Below, piece by piece: positions 50,906-59,729 of a stretch of 64,000 nucleotides of DNA. The notes under the pieces were generated by a model. It made no database searches, was not told the origin of the DNA, and saw only the letters and a list, made by a program, of their open reading frames with translations. A program made the position numbers and the translations under genes. Within the stretch, counting starts at the first letter, position 1. Each line of letters starts with the position of its first letter. The stretch comes from Actinomadura macrotermitis (lineage in GTDB: Bacteria > Actinomycetota > Actinomycetes > Streptosporangiales > Streptosporangiaceae). Location of the stretch: contig NZ_WEGH01000001.1 in NCBI RefSeq assembly GCF_009604375.1, positions 1,612,001-1,676,000 on the forward strand. The letters are read 5' to 3'.

Positions 50906-52278
50906 TGACCCGCGTCGACGACCGCCTGACGGCAGCGCCGGCCCTGGACCGGCCGGCGCTCGGGCAGATCGACCCGGTCACCGTCCTCAGCGTGTTCGTG
51001 GTGGCGCTGCTGGTGCTGCCGGCCCGCTACGTCCTCGGCCCGCTCGGCGCGGCCGGCACCCCGGCGGGCGTGATGGCCGTGCTCTGCCTGCTGTGGTACC
51101 TCAGCTCGCTGATCACGCCGTCCACCACGCCGATCCGCGGCCCGCAGCCGGTGCGGTCGGTGATGCTGCTGTTCTTCGCCGCGATGCTCGCCACCTACAC
51201 CGTGAACATGGGCCGCAACCTGCCCTCGCTGGAGGCCAACGGCCTGGACCGCGGCATGATCATGGTGGCGGGGTGGATCGGCGTCGCGCTGCTGGCCGCC
51301 GACGGCATCCCCCGGCTGGACCGGCTGGAGGACATCCGGCGCCGGATGGTGGTGCTCACCGCCGGCGTCGCGGTGCTCGGGCTGGTGCAGTTCTTCACCG
51401 GCTTCGACCTCGCCGAGCACATGGCGGTGCCGGGCCTGGAGGCCAACCGGTCGTTCTCCTCGGTGCTGGCCCGCGACGGCTTCAACCGCCCGATGGCGAC
51501 CGCCACGCACCCGATCGAGCTCGGCGTCGTGCTGGTGATGATGCTGCCGCTGGCCCTGCACGGCCTGATCTTCGCCGAGCCCGGGCGGCGCGGCCGGCGC
51601 TGGTTCCCGGTCGCGGCGATCATGGTGACGATCCCGCTGACGCTGTCGCGGTCGGCGATCCTCGGCATGGTCATCGCGGCGCTGGTCATGCTGCCGGTGT
51701 GGCCGGCGCGGCTGCGGTTCTGGGCGCTGGTCGTCGGCGGCGGCGGGACGGTGGCGATGTCGGCGGTGGTGCCCGGCCTGATCGGGACGCTGTCCAAGCT
51801 CGTCCTGCACATCGGCTCCGACTCCAGCACCACCGCCCGCACCGACGACTACGCCGCCGTCGCGCGCTCGGTCGGCGACCGGCCCTGGTTCGGGCAGGGC
51901 TTCGGCACCTACCTGCCGCGCGTCTACCGCATCCTGGACAACCAGTACCTCAGCTCGCTGGTGGAGACCGGCGTGGTCGGGCTGCTGGTGCTGCTCGTGG
52001 TGCTGTTCTCGGGCTGGTTCCTGGCCCGCGGCGCCCGCCGCGCGTCCCGGGACGAGCCGGTGCGGCACCTGGCGCAGTGCTTCGCCGCCGCGATCGCGGT
52101 CGCCGCGTTCGCCTACGGCACCTTCGACGCGTTCAGCTTCCCGATGGTCGCCACGCTCACCTTCCTCATGATCGGCTGCTCGGCCGCGATGCGGCGGCTG
52201 GCCAGGCAGGACCCGGACGCCGGACTGGAACTCCGCGCCCCCGCTGTCACACCGGGCCGCGCCGATCCGTCAGAGTGA
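50905..52278 (+). CDS. Wzy-like O-antigen/polysaccharide polymerase
   Basis: A 457-residue integral membrane protein with about ten to twelve transmembrane segments and a large loop containing RTDDYAAVARSVGDRPWFGQGFGTYL, typical of Wzy/WaaL-type proteins. It should polymerise repeat units at the outer face of the membrane, with the Wzz-like proteins setting chain length. TGATG overlap with the upstream gene. Confidence 0.85.
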   Translation: MTRVDDRLTAAPALDRPALGQIDPVTVLSVFVVALLVLPARYVLGPLGAAGTPAGVMAVLCLLWYLSSLITPSTTPIRGPQPVRSVMLLFFAAMLATYTVNMGRNLPSLEANGLDRGMIMVAGWIGVALLAADGIPRLDRLEDIRRRMVVLTAGVAVLGLVQFFTGFDLAEHMAVPGLEANRSFSSVLARDGFNRPMATATHPIELGVVLVMMLPLALHGLIFAEPGRRGRRWFPVAAIMVTIPLTLSRSAILGMVIAALVMLPVWPARLRFWALVVGGGGTVAMSAVVPGLIGTLSKLVLHIGSDSSTTARTDDYAAVARSVGDRPWFGQGFGTYLPRVYRILDNQYLSSLVETGVVGLLVLLVVLFSGWFLARGARRASRDEPVRHLAQCFAAAIAVAAFAYGTFDAFSFPMVATLTFLMIGCSAAMRRLARQDPDAGLELRAPAVTPGRADPSE

Positions 52279-52307
52279 CGACGGACGGCGACGGAGGAAC
52301 GTGACCG

Positions 52308-53177
52308 ATGCATGAGACCCTGGCGGACCGCTTCGAGGAGCACCGGCCCCACCTGCGGGCGGTGGCCTACCGCATGCTCGGCTCGCTGAGCGAGGCCGAG
52401 GACGCCGTCCAGGAGGCGTGGATCAAACTCGGCCGCGCCGACACCGCCGAGGTGCGCAACCTCGGCGGCTGGCTGACCACCGTGGTCGGGCGGGTCTGCC
52501 TGGACATGCTGCGCTCGCGCGCGTCGCGCCGCGAGGAGCCCCTGGAGCAGCGGCTGCCCGATCCCGTGGTGACCGGCGCCGACGGCGCCGACCCCGAGCA
52601 CGAGGCGATGCTGGCCGACTCGGTCGGCCTCGCGCTGATGGTGGTGCTGCAGACGCTCGCGCCGGCCGAGCGGCTGGCGTTCGTCCTGCACGACATGTTC
52701 GCGGTGTCCTTCGACGAGATCGCGCCGATCGTGGACCGCTCCCCGGCGGCGACGCGCCAGCTCGCCAGCCGCGCCCGGCGGCGGGTGCGGGCCGCCGAGG
52801 GCCCCGCCCCCGAACCCGACCCCGGCCGCCAGCGCAAGGTCGTGGACGCCTTCCTGGCCGCGGCGCGCGGCGGCGACTTCGACGCGCTCGTCGCGGTGCT
52901 CGACCCGGACGTGCTGCTGCGTGCCGACACCGGCACCGACCTGCGCCTGCTGCGCGGCGCCGCCGCGGTCGCCGGCCAGGCCCTCACCTTCCGCAACGCC
53001 GCCGGCGCCGGCCTGCCGGTGCTGGTCAACGGCGCCGCCGGCCTCGTCAACGTCTCCGACGGCCGACCGCGGGGCCTGCTGGCCTTCACGGTCGCGGGCG
53101 ACCGCATCGTCGAGATCGACATCATCGCCGACCCGGCCCGCCTGGCCGCCCTGCCGATGCCGCCGCTCAGGGGTTGA
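52308..53177 (+). CDS. ECF sigma factor with SnoaL-like tail (SigJ/ECF41 type)
   Basis: A 289-residue sigma factor with an N-terminal sigma-70 region 2 (AYRMLGSLSEAEDAVQEAWIK), region 4 (VSFDEIAPIVDRSPAATRQLASRARRR) and a C-terminal SnoaL-like domain of about 110 residues that in ECF41 proteins regulates the sigma activity itself. It has no anti-sigma partner nearby. The 3' end overlaps the convergent beta-helix gene by 11 bp. It may regulate neighbouring surface genes, but no promoter evidence is available. Confidence 0.9.
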   Translation: MHETLADRFEEHRPHLRAVAYRMLGSLSEAEDAVQEAWIKLGRADTAEVRNLGGWLTTVVGRVCLDMLRSRASRREEPLEQRLPDPVVTGADGADPEHEAMLADSVGLALMVVLQTLAPAERLAFVLHDMFAVSFDEIAPIVDRSPAATRQLASRARRRVRAAEGPAPEPDPGRQRKVVDAFLAAARGGDFDALVAVLDPDVLLRADTGTDLRLLRGAAAVAGQALTFRNAAGAGLPVLVNGAAGLVNVSDGRPRGLLAFTVAGDRIVEIDIIADPARLAALPMPPLRG

Positions 53178-54144
53178 CGGGCTTGCCGTTGTCCCAGATG
53201 TTGCCGCGCCACAGGTTGCCCGGGCCGGACGGGTCGAAGGCCGTCACCGGGCCGTAGTAGCCGCCCTTCTTGTGGTAGCGGGTGCTGAACACGTTGCCGA
53301 TGACGCGGATGTTGGACGAGCGGCCGTGCTTGCCCTTGCCGCCGTACAGCGTGTAGCCGCCGCCCGCCAGGTAGTTCTGCTGGACGGTGACGTCGTGGGC
53401 GCGGCCGAAGTCCTGGAACAGCGCGATCGCCGAGGTCTGGTTCAGCGGGTTGAGGATGACGTTGTGCCGGATCACCAGGGAGGTGCCCGGCGCGGGGCCG
53501 GAGGCGGCGGCGATGGCGTCGTTGTGGTCGCCGGCGTAGCGCTTGAGGCCCATGATGATGGAGTCCTCGACCAGGCCCTGGTCGGTGTTGACGCCGTCGC
53601 TGACGGTGTGGATGTAGGCGGCGCGGACGGTGAGGGTGCCGCCGAAGTTGAGGATGCCGGCCTGGGACTTGGTGCGGCCGTTGCCGTTGATCTCGGTGCG
53701 CTCCACCCGCAGCCCGCTGTGCCCCTTGCGCTGGATGATCACCCAGTCGCCGCCCTCGCCGACGATGTGGGAGTTGCGGATGGTGACGTTGTCGGCCTCG
53801 ATGCTGATCTCGCCGTGGATCAGCCGGCCGTCGATGACGGTGCCGTTCTTCTTGATCCGCAGCGGCCCGCTGCGGGCCAGCCTCCGCCCGTTCGGGACGC
53901 CGGCGGTGCCGAACGTCGGCCAGGCGAGCTGCGCGCCCTCGCCGCCGGACGCCTTGGCGCCGCTCTTGCTCTTCAGCTTCAGCGGCGGCACGCTCTGCCG
54001 GCTCGGCACCGGGTCGGGTTCGGTCGGCCGGGGCTGGACGACCGGCTGGGTGCTGCCCTTCTTGGCGGCTTCCTTGGCGTCACCGCCGCAGGCCGCCGCC
54101 GTACCCGCCACAAGGAGAATGGCCAGTGCGCTGCGTGCGTTCAT
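53167..54144 (-). CDS. Lipoprotein with right-handed beta-helix
   Basis: A 325-residue lipoprotein (NARSALAILLVAGTAAACGG, lipobox). The mature part has a Pro/Lys-rich spacer then a parallel beta-helix pattern (NVTIRNSHIVG, TLTVRAAYIHTVSDGVN, SLVIRHNVILNP), like polysaccharide lyases or binding proteins. It could bind or cleave a surface glycan. The family substrate is unknown. Confidence 0.82.
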   Translation of the reverse strand: MNARSALAILLVAGTAAACGGDAKEAAKKGSTQPVVQPRPTEPDPVPSRQSVPPLKLKSKSGAKASGGEGAQLAWPTFGTAGVPNGRRLARSGPLRIKKNGTVIDGRLIHGEISIEADNVTIRNSHIVGEGGDWVIIQRKGHSGLRVERTEINGNGRTKSQAGILNFGGTLTVRAAYIHTVSDGVNTDQGLVEDSIIMGLKRYAGDHNDAIAAASGPAPGTSLVIRHNVILNPLNQTSAIALFQDFGRAHDVTVQQNYLAGGGYTLYGGKGKHGRSSNIRVIGNVFSTRYHKKGGYYGPVTAFDPSGPGNLWRGNIWDNGKPVNP

Positions 54145-54247
54145 GGTCGCCTTCCCGCCGATCGATCCGCCTGCTGGTGCTCGAGTGTGCCATTCGCCTT
54201 TTACCGGCATTCTCATTGGCCGCGTTAGGCCATTCCCGTCACCGGCT

Positions 54248-55327
54248 TCAGCCGAGGATTTTGCGCAGCGCCTGTGCCACCCGCTCCTGCTGTTCCTCGC
54301 TGAGCTGCGGGAACATCGGGAGGGAAAGGATTTCAGCGGCGGCGCTCTCGGATGTCGGAAAATCCCCGCGCGCATATCCGAGCGACCGGAACGCGGGGGT
54401 CAGGTGCACCGGAACCGGGTAGTGGACGCCGCAGCCGACGCCGAGTTCGCCGAGCGCCTCGGCGACGCGGTCGCGGTCCGGGACGCGCACGACGTACAGG
54501 TGCCACACGTGCCGGTTGCCCGGCGCCTCCTTCGGCAGGACGAGCCCGGGGATGCCGGCGAGCAGGTCGGCGTACCGGGCGGCGGCGGCGCAGCGCAGGT
54601 CGTTCCAGGCGTGCAGCCGGCGCAGCTTGGCGCGCAGCACGACGGCCTGGAGGGTGTCGAGCCGGGAGTTGAAGCCGAGCGTCTCGTGGACGTACTTGAC
54701 CTCGCTGCCGTGGTTGGCCAGCAGCCGGACGGCGCGGGCGTGCCCGGCCGAGCCGGTGACGACGGCGCCCGCGTCGCCGTAGGCGCCGAGGTTCTTGCCG
54801 GGGTAGAAGCTGGTCGCGGCGAGGTCGCCGTAAATGCTCTGCCCGTCCCGGGCGGCGCCCTGCGACTGCGCGGCGTCCTCGACGACCGGCACGTCCACCT
54901 CGGGGCGCGGCGCCATCTGCCCGTACAGGTGCACCGGGACGACGGCGGCGGTGGCCGGTCCGACGGCCGCGCGCGCGGCGCCGGGGTCCATGAGCAGGTG
55001 CTCGGGGTCGACGTCGACCAGGACGGGCGTCGCGCCGGTGCGGGCGACGGCCTCGGCGGTGGCGACGAAGGTGTTGGCGGGCAGCACGACCTCGCGGCCC
55101 GGCCCGGCGCCGGCCGCGCGCAGCGCGAACTCCACGGCGTCGGTGCCGTTGCCGAGGCCGACGCAGTGCGCGGCGCCCGCGAACGCGGCGTACTCGCGCT
55201 CGAACTCGGCGACGTCGGGCCCCTGCACGAACGCGGTCGCGGCGAGGACGCGGTCGAACCCGGCGCGCACCTCGGCCGCCACCTCGGCGTGCGCGGCGGC
55301 CAGGTCGACGAACGGGACGCGGGTCAT
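54248..55327 (-). CDS. DegT/DnrJ/EryC1 family aminotransferase
   Basis: A 359-residue PLP-dependent sugar aminotransferase. It has the PLP lysine in FYPGKNLGAYGD, VPVVEDAAQSQGA, and the glycine-rich loop. It adds an amino group to a keto sugar nucleotide. It overlaps the acetyltransferase gene by ATGA, a pair that suggests formation of an N-acetylated aminosugar. The position of the amino group (C3 or C4) is not determinable here. Confidence 0.93.
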   Translation of the reverse strand: MTRVPFVDLAAAHAEVAAEVRAGFDRVLAATAFVQGPDVAEFEREYAAFAGAAHCVGLGNGTDAVEFALRAAGAGPGREVVLPANTFVATAEAVARTGATPVLVDVDPEHLLMDPGAARAAVGPATAAVVPVHLYGQMAPRPEVDVPVVEDAAQSQGAARDGQSIYGDLAATSFYPGKNLGAYGDAGAVVTGSAGHARAVRLLANHGSEVKYVHETLGFNSRLDTLQAVVLRAKLRRLHAWNDLRCAAAARYADLLAGIPGLVLPKEAPGNRHVWHLYVVRVPDRDRVAEALGELGVGCGVHYPVPVHLTPAFRSLGYARGDFPTSESAAAEILSLPMFPQLSEEQQERVAQALRKILG

Positions 55328-55974
55328 GAGGGGTCTCCTTGGGTGCGCAGGCGGTGTGCGGGGCTGCCGATCCAGACCTCGCGGGGCGGCACGTCGTGCA
55401 GCACGACGGCGCCCATCCCGACCAGGGCGCCGGCGCCGACGGTGCGGCCCTCGCGGACGAGCGCGCCCGCGCCGACGTAGGCGCCGGGCCCGACGCGCAC
55501 GTTGCCGCTCAGCCGGGCGCCGGAGGCGATGGTGGTGTAGTCGTGCACGACGTCGTCGTGGGTGAGCGTCACGTGCGGCATCACGCTGACGTGCGCGCCG
55601 ACGGTGACCGACGCCGTCAGCACCACCCCGGCGAGCAGCACGGTGCCCGGCCCGAGGGTGGAGTTCCGCGACACCCACGCGGTCGGGTGCACGAGCGTGG
55701 CGTACCGGTCGGCGGGCAGGCCGAGCCGGTTCACGATGCGCTCGCGGCTGCCGTAGTCGCGGGTGTTGCCGGTGCACACCACGACGGCGGCGCCGGGGCG
55801 GCGGGCGATGTTCTCGGCGGGGTCGCCGAGCACCGGCACCCCGTCGACGAGCTCGCCGACGCGGGTGGAGTCGTCCTCCAGGAAGCCGGCCAGCCTCCAC
55901 TCGGGCAGCCCGGCGACCATCTGGGCGGTCTCGCGGCCGAAGCCTCCCCCGCCGACGATCAGCAGTTCACGCAT
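55324..55974 (-). CDS. Sugar O/N-acetyltransferase (PglD/NeuD-like)
   Basis: A 216-residue acetyltransferase with an N-terminal Rossmann-like PglD_N domain (LLIVGGGGFGRETAQM) and a left-handed beta-helix of hexapeptide repeats (SVTVGAHVSVMPHV, VRVGPGAYVGAGALV). The typical catalytic His is visible in the VTLTHDDVVHD segment. It should acetylate the aminosugar made by the adjacent DegT enzyme. ATG 55974 overlaps the end of the flippase gene by 8 bp. Confidence 0.9.
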   Translation of the reverse strand: MRELLIVGGGGFGRETAQMVAGLPEWRLAGFLEDDSTRVGELVDGVPVLGDPAENIARRPGAAVVVCTGNTRDYGSRERIVNRLGLPADRYATLVHPTAWVSRNSTLGPGTVLLAGVVLTASVTVGAHVSVMPHVTLTHDDVVHDYTTIASGARLSGNVRVGPGAYVGAGALVREGRTVGAGALVGMGAVVLHDVPPREVWIGSPAHRLRTQGDPS

Positions 55975-57415
55975 CCGCGCCCTCCAGAGCCGGTGTTCCA
56001 AGAGCACGCAGGCCGTGCAGCGTGCCGCGCATCCGCAGGAACAGCGCGGCCACCGCGGCGAGCGCGACGGTCCCCGCGACGCACAGCGCGGCGAAGTCGA
56101 CCGAGATCATCCGGTGCGCGCCGAACGCGGCGGCGCCGACCAGCGCGGCGATCAGCACCGGCGGCCCGACCCGGGCCGCGAACGCGCCCGCGCCGATCCC
56201 GGCGCGGTGCAGCTCCCACAGGTAGCACGGCAGCACGACGAGCGCGGCGACGAGCACATGCGCGACGCCGACGCCGGCCAGCCCGTCCAGCCGGGCCCCG
56301 GCGATCAGCGCCGGGACGAGCGCGACCAGCCACCCGAGCTGCACGGTGAACACCGCGCGGGACCGGCCGAGCACCACGAAGTAGTCGTAGACCAGCTCGA
56401 ACAGGATGCGGAACCCGCCGAGGACGGCCAGCCAGAACAGCGCGGTCGACGCGGGCGCCCAGTCGGCCCCGTAGACGAACCGGACGAGCGGCTGCGCGGC
56501 GCCGCTCAGCAGCAGGCAGACCGGCAGGGTGATCCCGGCGAGCAGCCCGGCCAGCGACAGGAACGCGCCGCGCATCGCGGGCGGGTCGTGCTGGAGCCGC
56601 GCGAACGCGGCGGGCGCGACGCTGCGCACCGGCTGGGAGAACATGCCGACCGGCCAGTTCGACAGGTTGAACGCGAGCACGAAGAAGCCGAGCGCGGTCG
56701 GGCCGAGCACGTCGCCGACGATGAGCTGGTCGACGTTGGCGACCGCGAAGACGACGAGGCTGGACCCGGCGAGGGGCGTCCCGAACTTCAGCAGCGCGCG
56801 CGCCTTGGCCGGGTCGAACCCGAACCGCAGCGGCTGCGGGGAGAAGGCGACGAACAGCGCGCCGGTGGCGACCGAGCCCGCGAGCCGCCCGACGGCGAGG
56901 CTCATCGCGCCCATGCCGGTGAGCGCGAGGCCGATCGACAGGAGCGTGCCGCCCCAGCTGCCGACCTGGTCGGCGATCATCTTGTGGCCCTGCCGGAACT
57001 CGCGCTGCATCAGCGCGTGCGGGACGGCGGTGACGCCGTCGACGAGCACGCTCAGCGTCAGCAGCCGCACCACCGGCGTCGCCGCGGGCGCGCCCATCGC
57101 GGCGGTGAACGCCGGCGCGGCCAGGTAGCAGCCGAGGTAGACCAGCGCGCTCGACACCGCCGAGATCGTCGCGACGGTCGGCGCGATCGCGCGCGGGTCG
57201 CCGGGCCAGCGCACGATCGCCAGGCTGACGCCGAGCTCGTTGAAGCTGAGCACCGCCAGCAGCGCGACGAGCGCGACCGCGAACACCCCGAACTCGTGCG
57301 GCCCGAGCAGCCGGGCGAGCGCGATCCCGATGGCCAGGGTGCCGAGCCGCCCGACGACGGTGTTGAGGAAGCTCCACCCGAGCGCCCGGGAGGCCTTGGC
57401 GTACAGGCTCGCCAT
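55967..57415 (-). CDS. Wzx-like oligosaccharide flippase
   Basis: A 482-residue polysaccharide biosynthesis protein of the MOP superfamily, with about 12 to 14 transmembrane segments and the N-terminal pattern ASRALGWSFLNTVVGRLGTLAIGIALARLLGP split over residues 8-39. It should flip the lipid-linked repeat unit across the membrane. TGATG overlaps its start with the glycosyltransferase gene. Confidence 0.92.
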   Translation of the reverse strand: MASLYAKASRALGWSFLNTVVGRLGTLAIGIALARLLGPHEFGVFAVALVALLAVLSFNELGVSLAIVRWPGDPRAIAPTVATISAVSSALVYLGCYLAAPAFTAAMGAPAATPVVRLLTLSVLVDGVTAVPHALMQREFRQGHKMIADQVGSWGGTLLSIGLALTGMGAMSLAVGRLAGSVATGALFVAFSPQPLRFGFDPAKARALLKFGTPLAGSSLVVFAVANVDQLIVGDVLGPTALGFFVLAFNLSNWPVGMFSQPVRSVAPAAFARLQHDPPAMRGAFLSLAGLLAGITLPVCLLLSGAAQPLVRFVYGADWAPASTALFWLAVLGGFRILFELVYDYFVVLGRSRAVFTVQLGWLVALVPALIAGARLDGLAGVGVAHVLVAALVVLPCYLWELHRAGIGAGAFAARVGPPVLIAALVGAAAFGAHRMISVDFAALCVAGTVALAAVAALFLRMRGTLHGLRALGTPALEGADA

Positions 57416-58623
57416 CAGGTCTTCCCCGGTGCCACGGCGTTGAAGTCGTCGCGGGCGGCGGTGCCGCGCAGCCGCTGGTAGCGGCGGCCGACCTTGTAGG
57501 CGACGACGCCGCCGGTGCTGCTCAGCGCGTCGCGGCGGGCCCGCCCCCCGGCGGCGGCGAGCGCCTTGCGGTAGATCTCCTCCTGCTCGCGGGCGGCGCG
57601 CTCCAGGCTGAACCGGTCGGTGACCAGGCGCCGCCCGTAGGTGCCGAGCTCGGCGCGGCGGCCGGGGTCGGCGGCCAGCTCGCGCAGGATCGCCTCCAGC
57701 GCCTCGGCGCCGGTGCCGCCGAGGCCGTACCAGCCCTGGCGCAGGAACGTGTCGACCGAGCCGGGGGTGAGCAGCTCGAAGAAGCCGTCCTCGCCCTGCA
57801 CGATCAGCGGCTTGGCGAACGCCAGGGCGCGCAGCGCCGAGCCGCCCATGCCGAGCGCGATGGACGCGGCGGCGTAGGCGGGGCGCGGGTCGTCCAGCTG
57901 CCCGGTCAGCACGACGCGGCCGCCGGCCTTGGCGGCGCGCTCCTCGACCTGCGCGCGGGCCGGGCCGTCGCCGACGATGACGAGCCGGAGCGGCAGCTCG
58001 GCCGACAGCCGCCCGACCACGTCGATCGCGGTCAGCACGCCCTCCAGCTTGAGCTGCGGCACCAGGCGGCACACCACCACGACGTCGAGCACGTCGTCGT
58101 CCAGCCCGTACTCGGCGCGGAACTCCTGCGCGGGATGGTCGGGCGCGTTGGCCCGCACGTCCACCGGCGGCTCGATGAGGTGGACGGCGCCGGTGCGCTG
58201 CCCGCGCCGCTCCAGCACCGAGCGGCGGATGTCCTCGGTGCCGACGACGAGCGGCAGCGACGGCGGCAGGAACGGCGCCACCGCCATCGACATCACCGTG
58301 CAGACCGCCGCGACGTCGGAACGGCCGCGCGCGGCGTGGAAGGACTCCAGGCCGGGCGGCCACTCGTAGCCGTGCACGACGTCGATCCCGCGCTCGGCGA
58401 TCAGGCCGCGCAGCAGCCGGACCGTCGCCGGCGACGGGCGGCGCCGGCCCGGGTCGAGCCCGACGTGCTCCATCCCGGCGGCGGTGACGCGCGCGACGAG
58501 CGGCCCCGGCTCGCTGACGACGAGCACCTCGTGGCCGAGGTCGCGGACGGCGCCGGCGATCTCGACCGCGTTGAGCTGACTGCCGCCGAGCTCCATCGCG
58601 TGCGGGTAGACCAGGATCCTCAT
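57415..58623 (-). CDS. Group 4 glycosyltransferase
   Basis: A 402-residue GT-B-fold glycosyltransferase. It begins with the donor-side motif MELGGSQLNAVEIAGAVRDLGHEV and has VVVCRLVPQLKLEGVLTAIDVV and the C-terminal donor-binding region GQLDDPRPAYAAASIALGMGGSALRALAFAKPLIV in parts. It should add one sugar of the repeat unit. ATGA overlap with the aminotransferase. Confidence 0.9.
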   Translation of the reverse strand: MRILVYPHAMELGGSQLNAVEIAGAVRDLGHEVLVVSEPGPLVARVTAAGMEHVGLDPGRRRPSPATVRLLRGLIAERGIDVVHGYEWPPGLESFHAARGRSDVAAVCTVMSMAVAPFLPPSLPLVVGTEDIRRSVLERRGQRTGAVHLIEPPVDVRANAPDHPAQEFRAEYGLDDDVLDVVVVCRLVPQLKLEGVLTAIDVVGRLSAELPLRLVIVGDGPARAQVEERAAKAGGRVVLTGQLDDPRPAYAAASIALGMGGSALRALAFAKPLIVQGEDGFFELLTPGSVDTFLRQGWYGLGGTGAEALEAILRELAADPGRRAELGTYGRRLVTDRFSLERAAREQEEIYRKALAAAGGRARRDALSSTGGVVAYKVGRRYQRLRGTAARDDFNAVAPGKT

Positions 58624-59729
58624 GCGGACGCCGTGATGACCTTGACGACCGTGTCCTGCTCGGCCTCGGTCAGCTCGTGGAACAGCGGCAGGATCAGCGA
58701 CCGGTCGGTGAACCAGTCGGTCACCGGCAGGTCGGCGACGGTCCCGGCGTAGGCGGGCTCGCGGTGCGCGGCCATGATGCCGCGCCGCGCGGACACGCCC
58801 GCGTCGAACAGCCGCTGCAGCAGCTCGTCGCGGCCGACCGGGAACCCGTCGGGCAGGACGATCCAGAACGACTGGTAGTTGGTCTCCCCGTATCCGGGGT
58901 CGCGGGCGGTACGGAACCCCGGCAGCAGCTCCTGGTAGCGGGCGGCCAGCTCGCGGCGGCGCGCGACGACGCCGGGCAGGCGGCCGAGCTGCACCAGCCC
59001 GATCGCCGCCTGCAGGTCGGTCATCCGGTAGTTGTAGCCGGTCTCCAGGTACTCCTCGATGATCACCTTGCCGGCGGCGTGCCGGTCGGCGGCGCTCACG
59101 CTCATGCCGTGCTCGCGCAGCCGCCGCGCCCGCACCGCCCAGTCCTCGCGGGCGGTGGTGAGCATGCCGCCCTCGCCGGTGGTGAGCAGCTTGCGCGGGT
59201 GGAACGACCAGGCGGCGACCTCGGCGCCCGCGCCGACCGGGCGGCCCTTGTAGACGGCGCCGGCGGCGCACGCGGCGTCCTCCACGACGGTGATCCCGCG
59301 CGGGTCGCACACCGCGCGCACGCCGTCCAGGTCGACCGGGACGCCGCCCTGGTCGACGGCGACGACGGCCTTGGTGCGCTCGGTGAGCACGCTCTCGACG
59401 GTCGTGCCGGTGATGTTCGCGGTGGCCGGGTCGATGTCGGCGAACACCGGTGTCGCGCCGACGTACCGGACGGCGTTGGCGGTGGCGATGAACGACAGCG
59501 ACGGCACCACGACCTCGTCGCCCGGCCCGGCGCCGGCGAGCAGCAGCGCCAGGTGCAGCGCGGTGGTGCACGAGCTGGTCGCGACCCCGTGCCCGGACTC
59601 CGTCGCGGCGGCGAAGGCGGCCTCGAACTCGGCGACCCGCGGCCCCTGCGCCACCCAGCCGGAGCGCACGACCGCCGCGACGGCCTCGGCCTCCTCGTCG
59701 CCGAGCACGGGCCTGATGACTGGAATCAC
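58620..59729 (-). CDS. DegT/DnrJ/EryC1 family aminotransferase (second)
   Basis: A 369-residue PLP-dependent sugar aminotransferase. PLP lysine in SFHPRKLLTTGEGG and VVEDAACAAGA. It is clearly different from the DegT enzyme at 54248-55327. Together they suggest that two amino sugars, or one diamino sugar, are made. GTG 59729 overlaps the upstream stop codon (GTGA). Confidence 0.93.
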   Translation of the reverse strand: MIPVIRPVLGDEEAEAVAAVVRSGWVAQGPRVAEFEAAFAAATESGHGVATSSCTTALHLALLLAGAGPGDEVVVPSLSFIATANAVRYVGATPVFADIDPATANITGTTVESVLTERTKAVVAVDQGGVPVDLDGVRAVCDPRGITVVEDAACAAGAVYKGRPVGAGAEVAAWSFHPRKLLTTGEGGMLTTAREDWAVRARRLREHGMSVSAADRHAAGKVIIEEYLETGYNYRMTDLQAAIGLVQLGRLPGVVARRRELAARYQELLPGFRTARDPGYGETNYQSFWIVLPDGFPVGRDELLQRLFDAGVSARRGIMAAHREPAYAGTVADLPVTDWFTDRSLILPLFHELTEAEQDTVVKVITASA

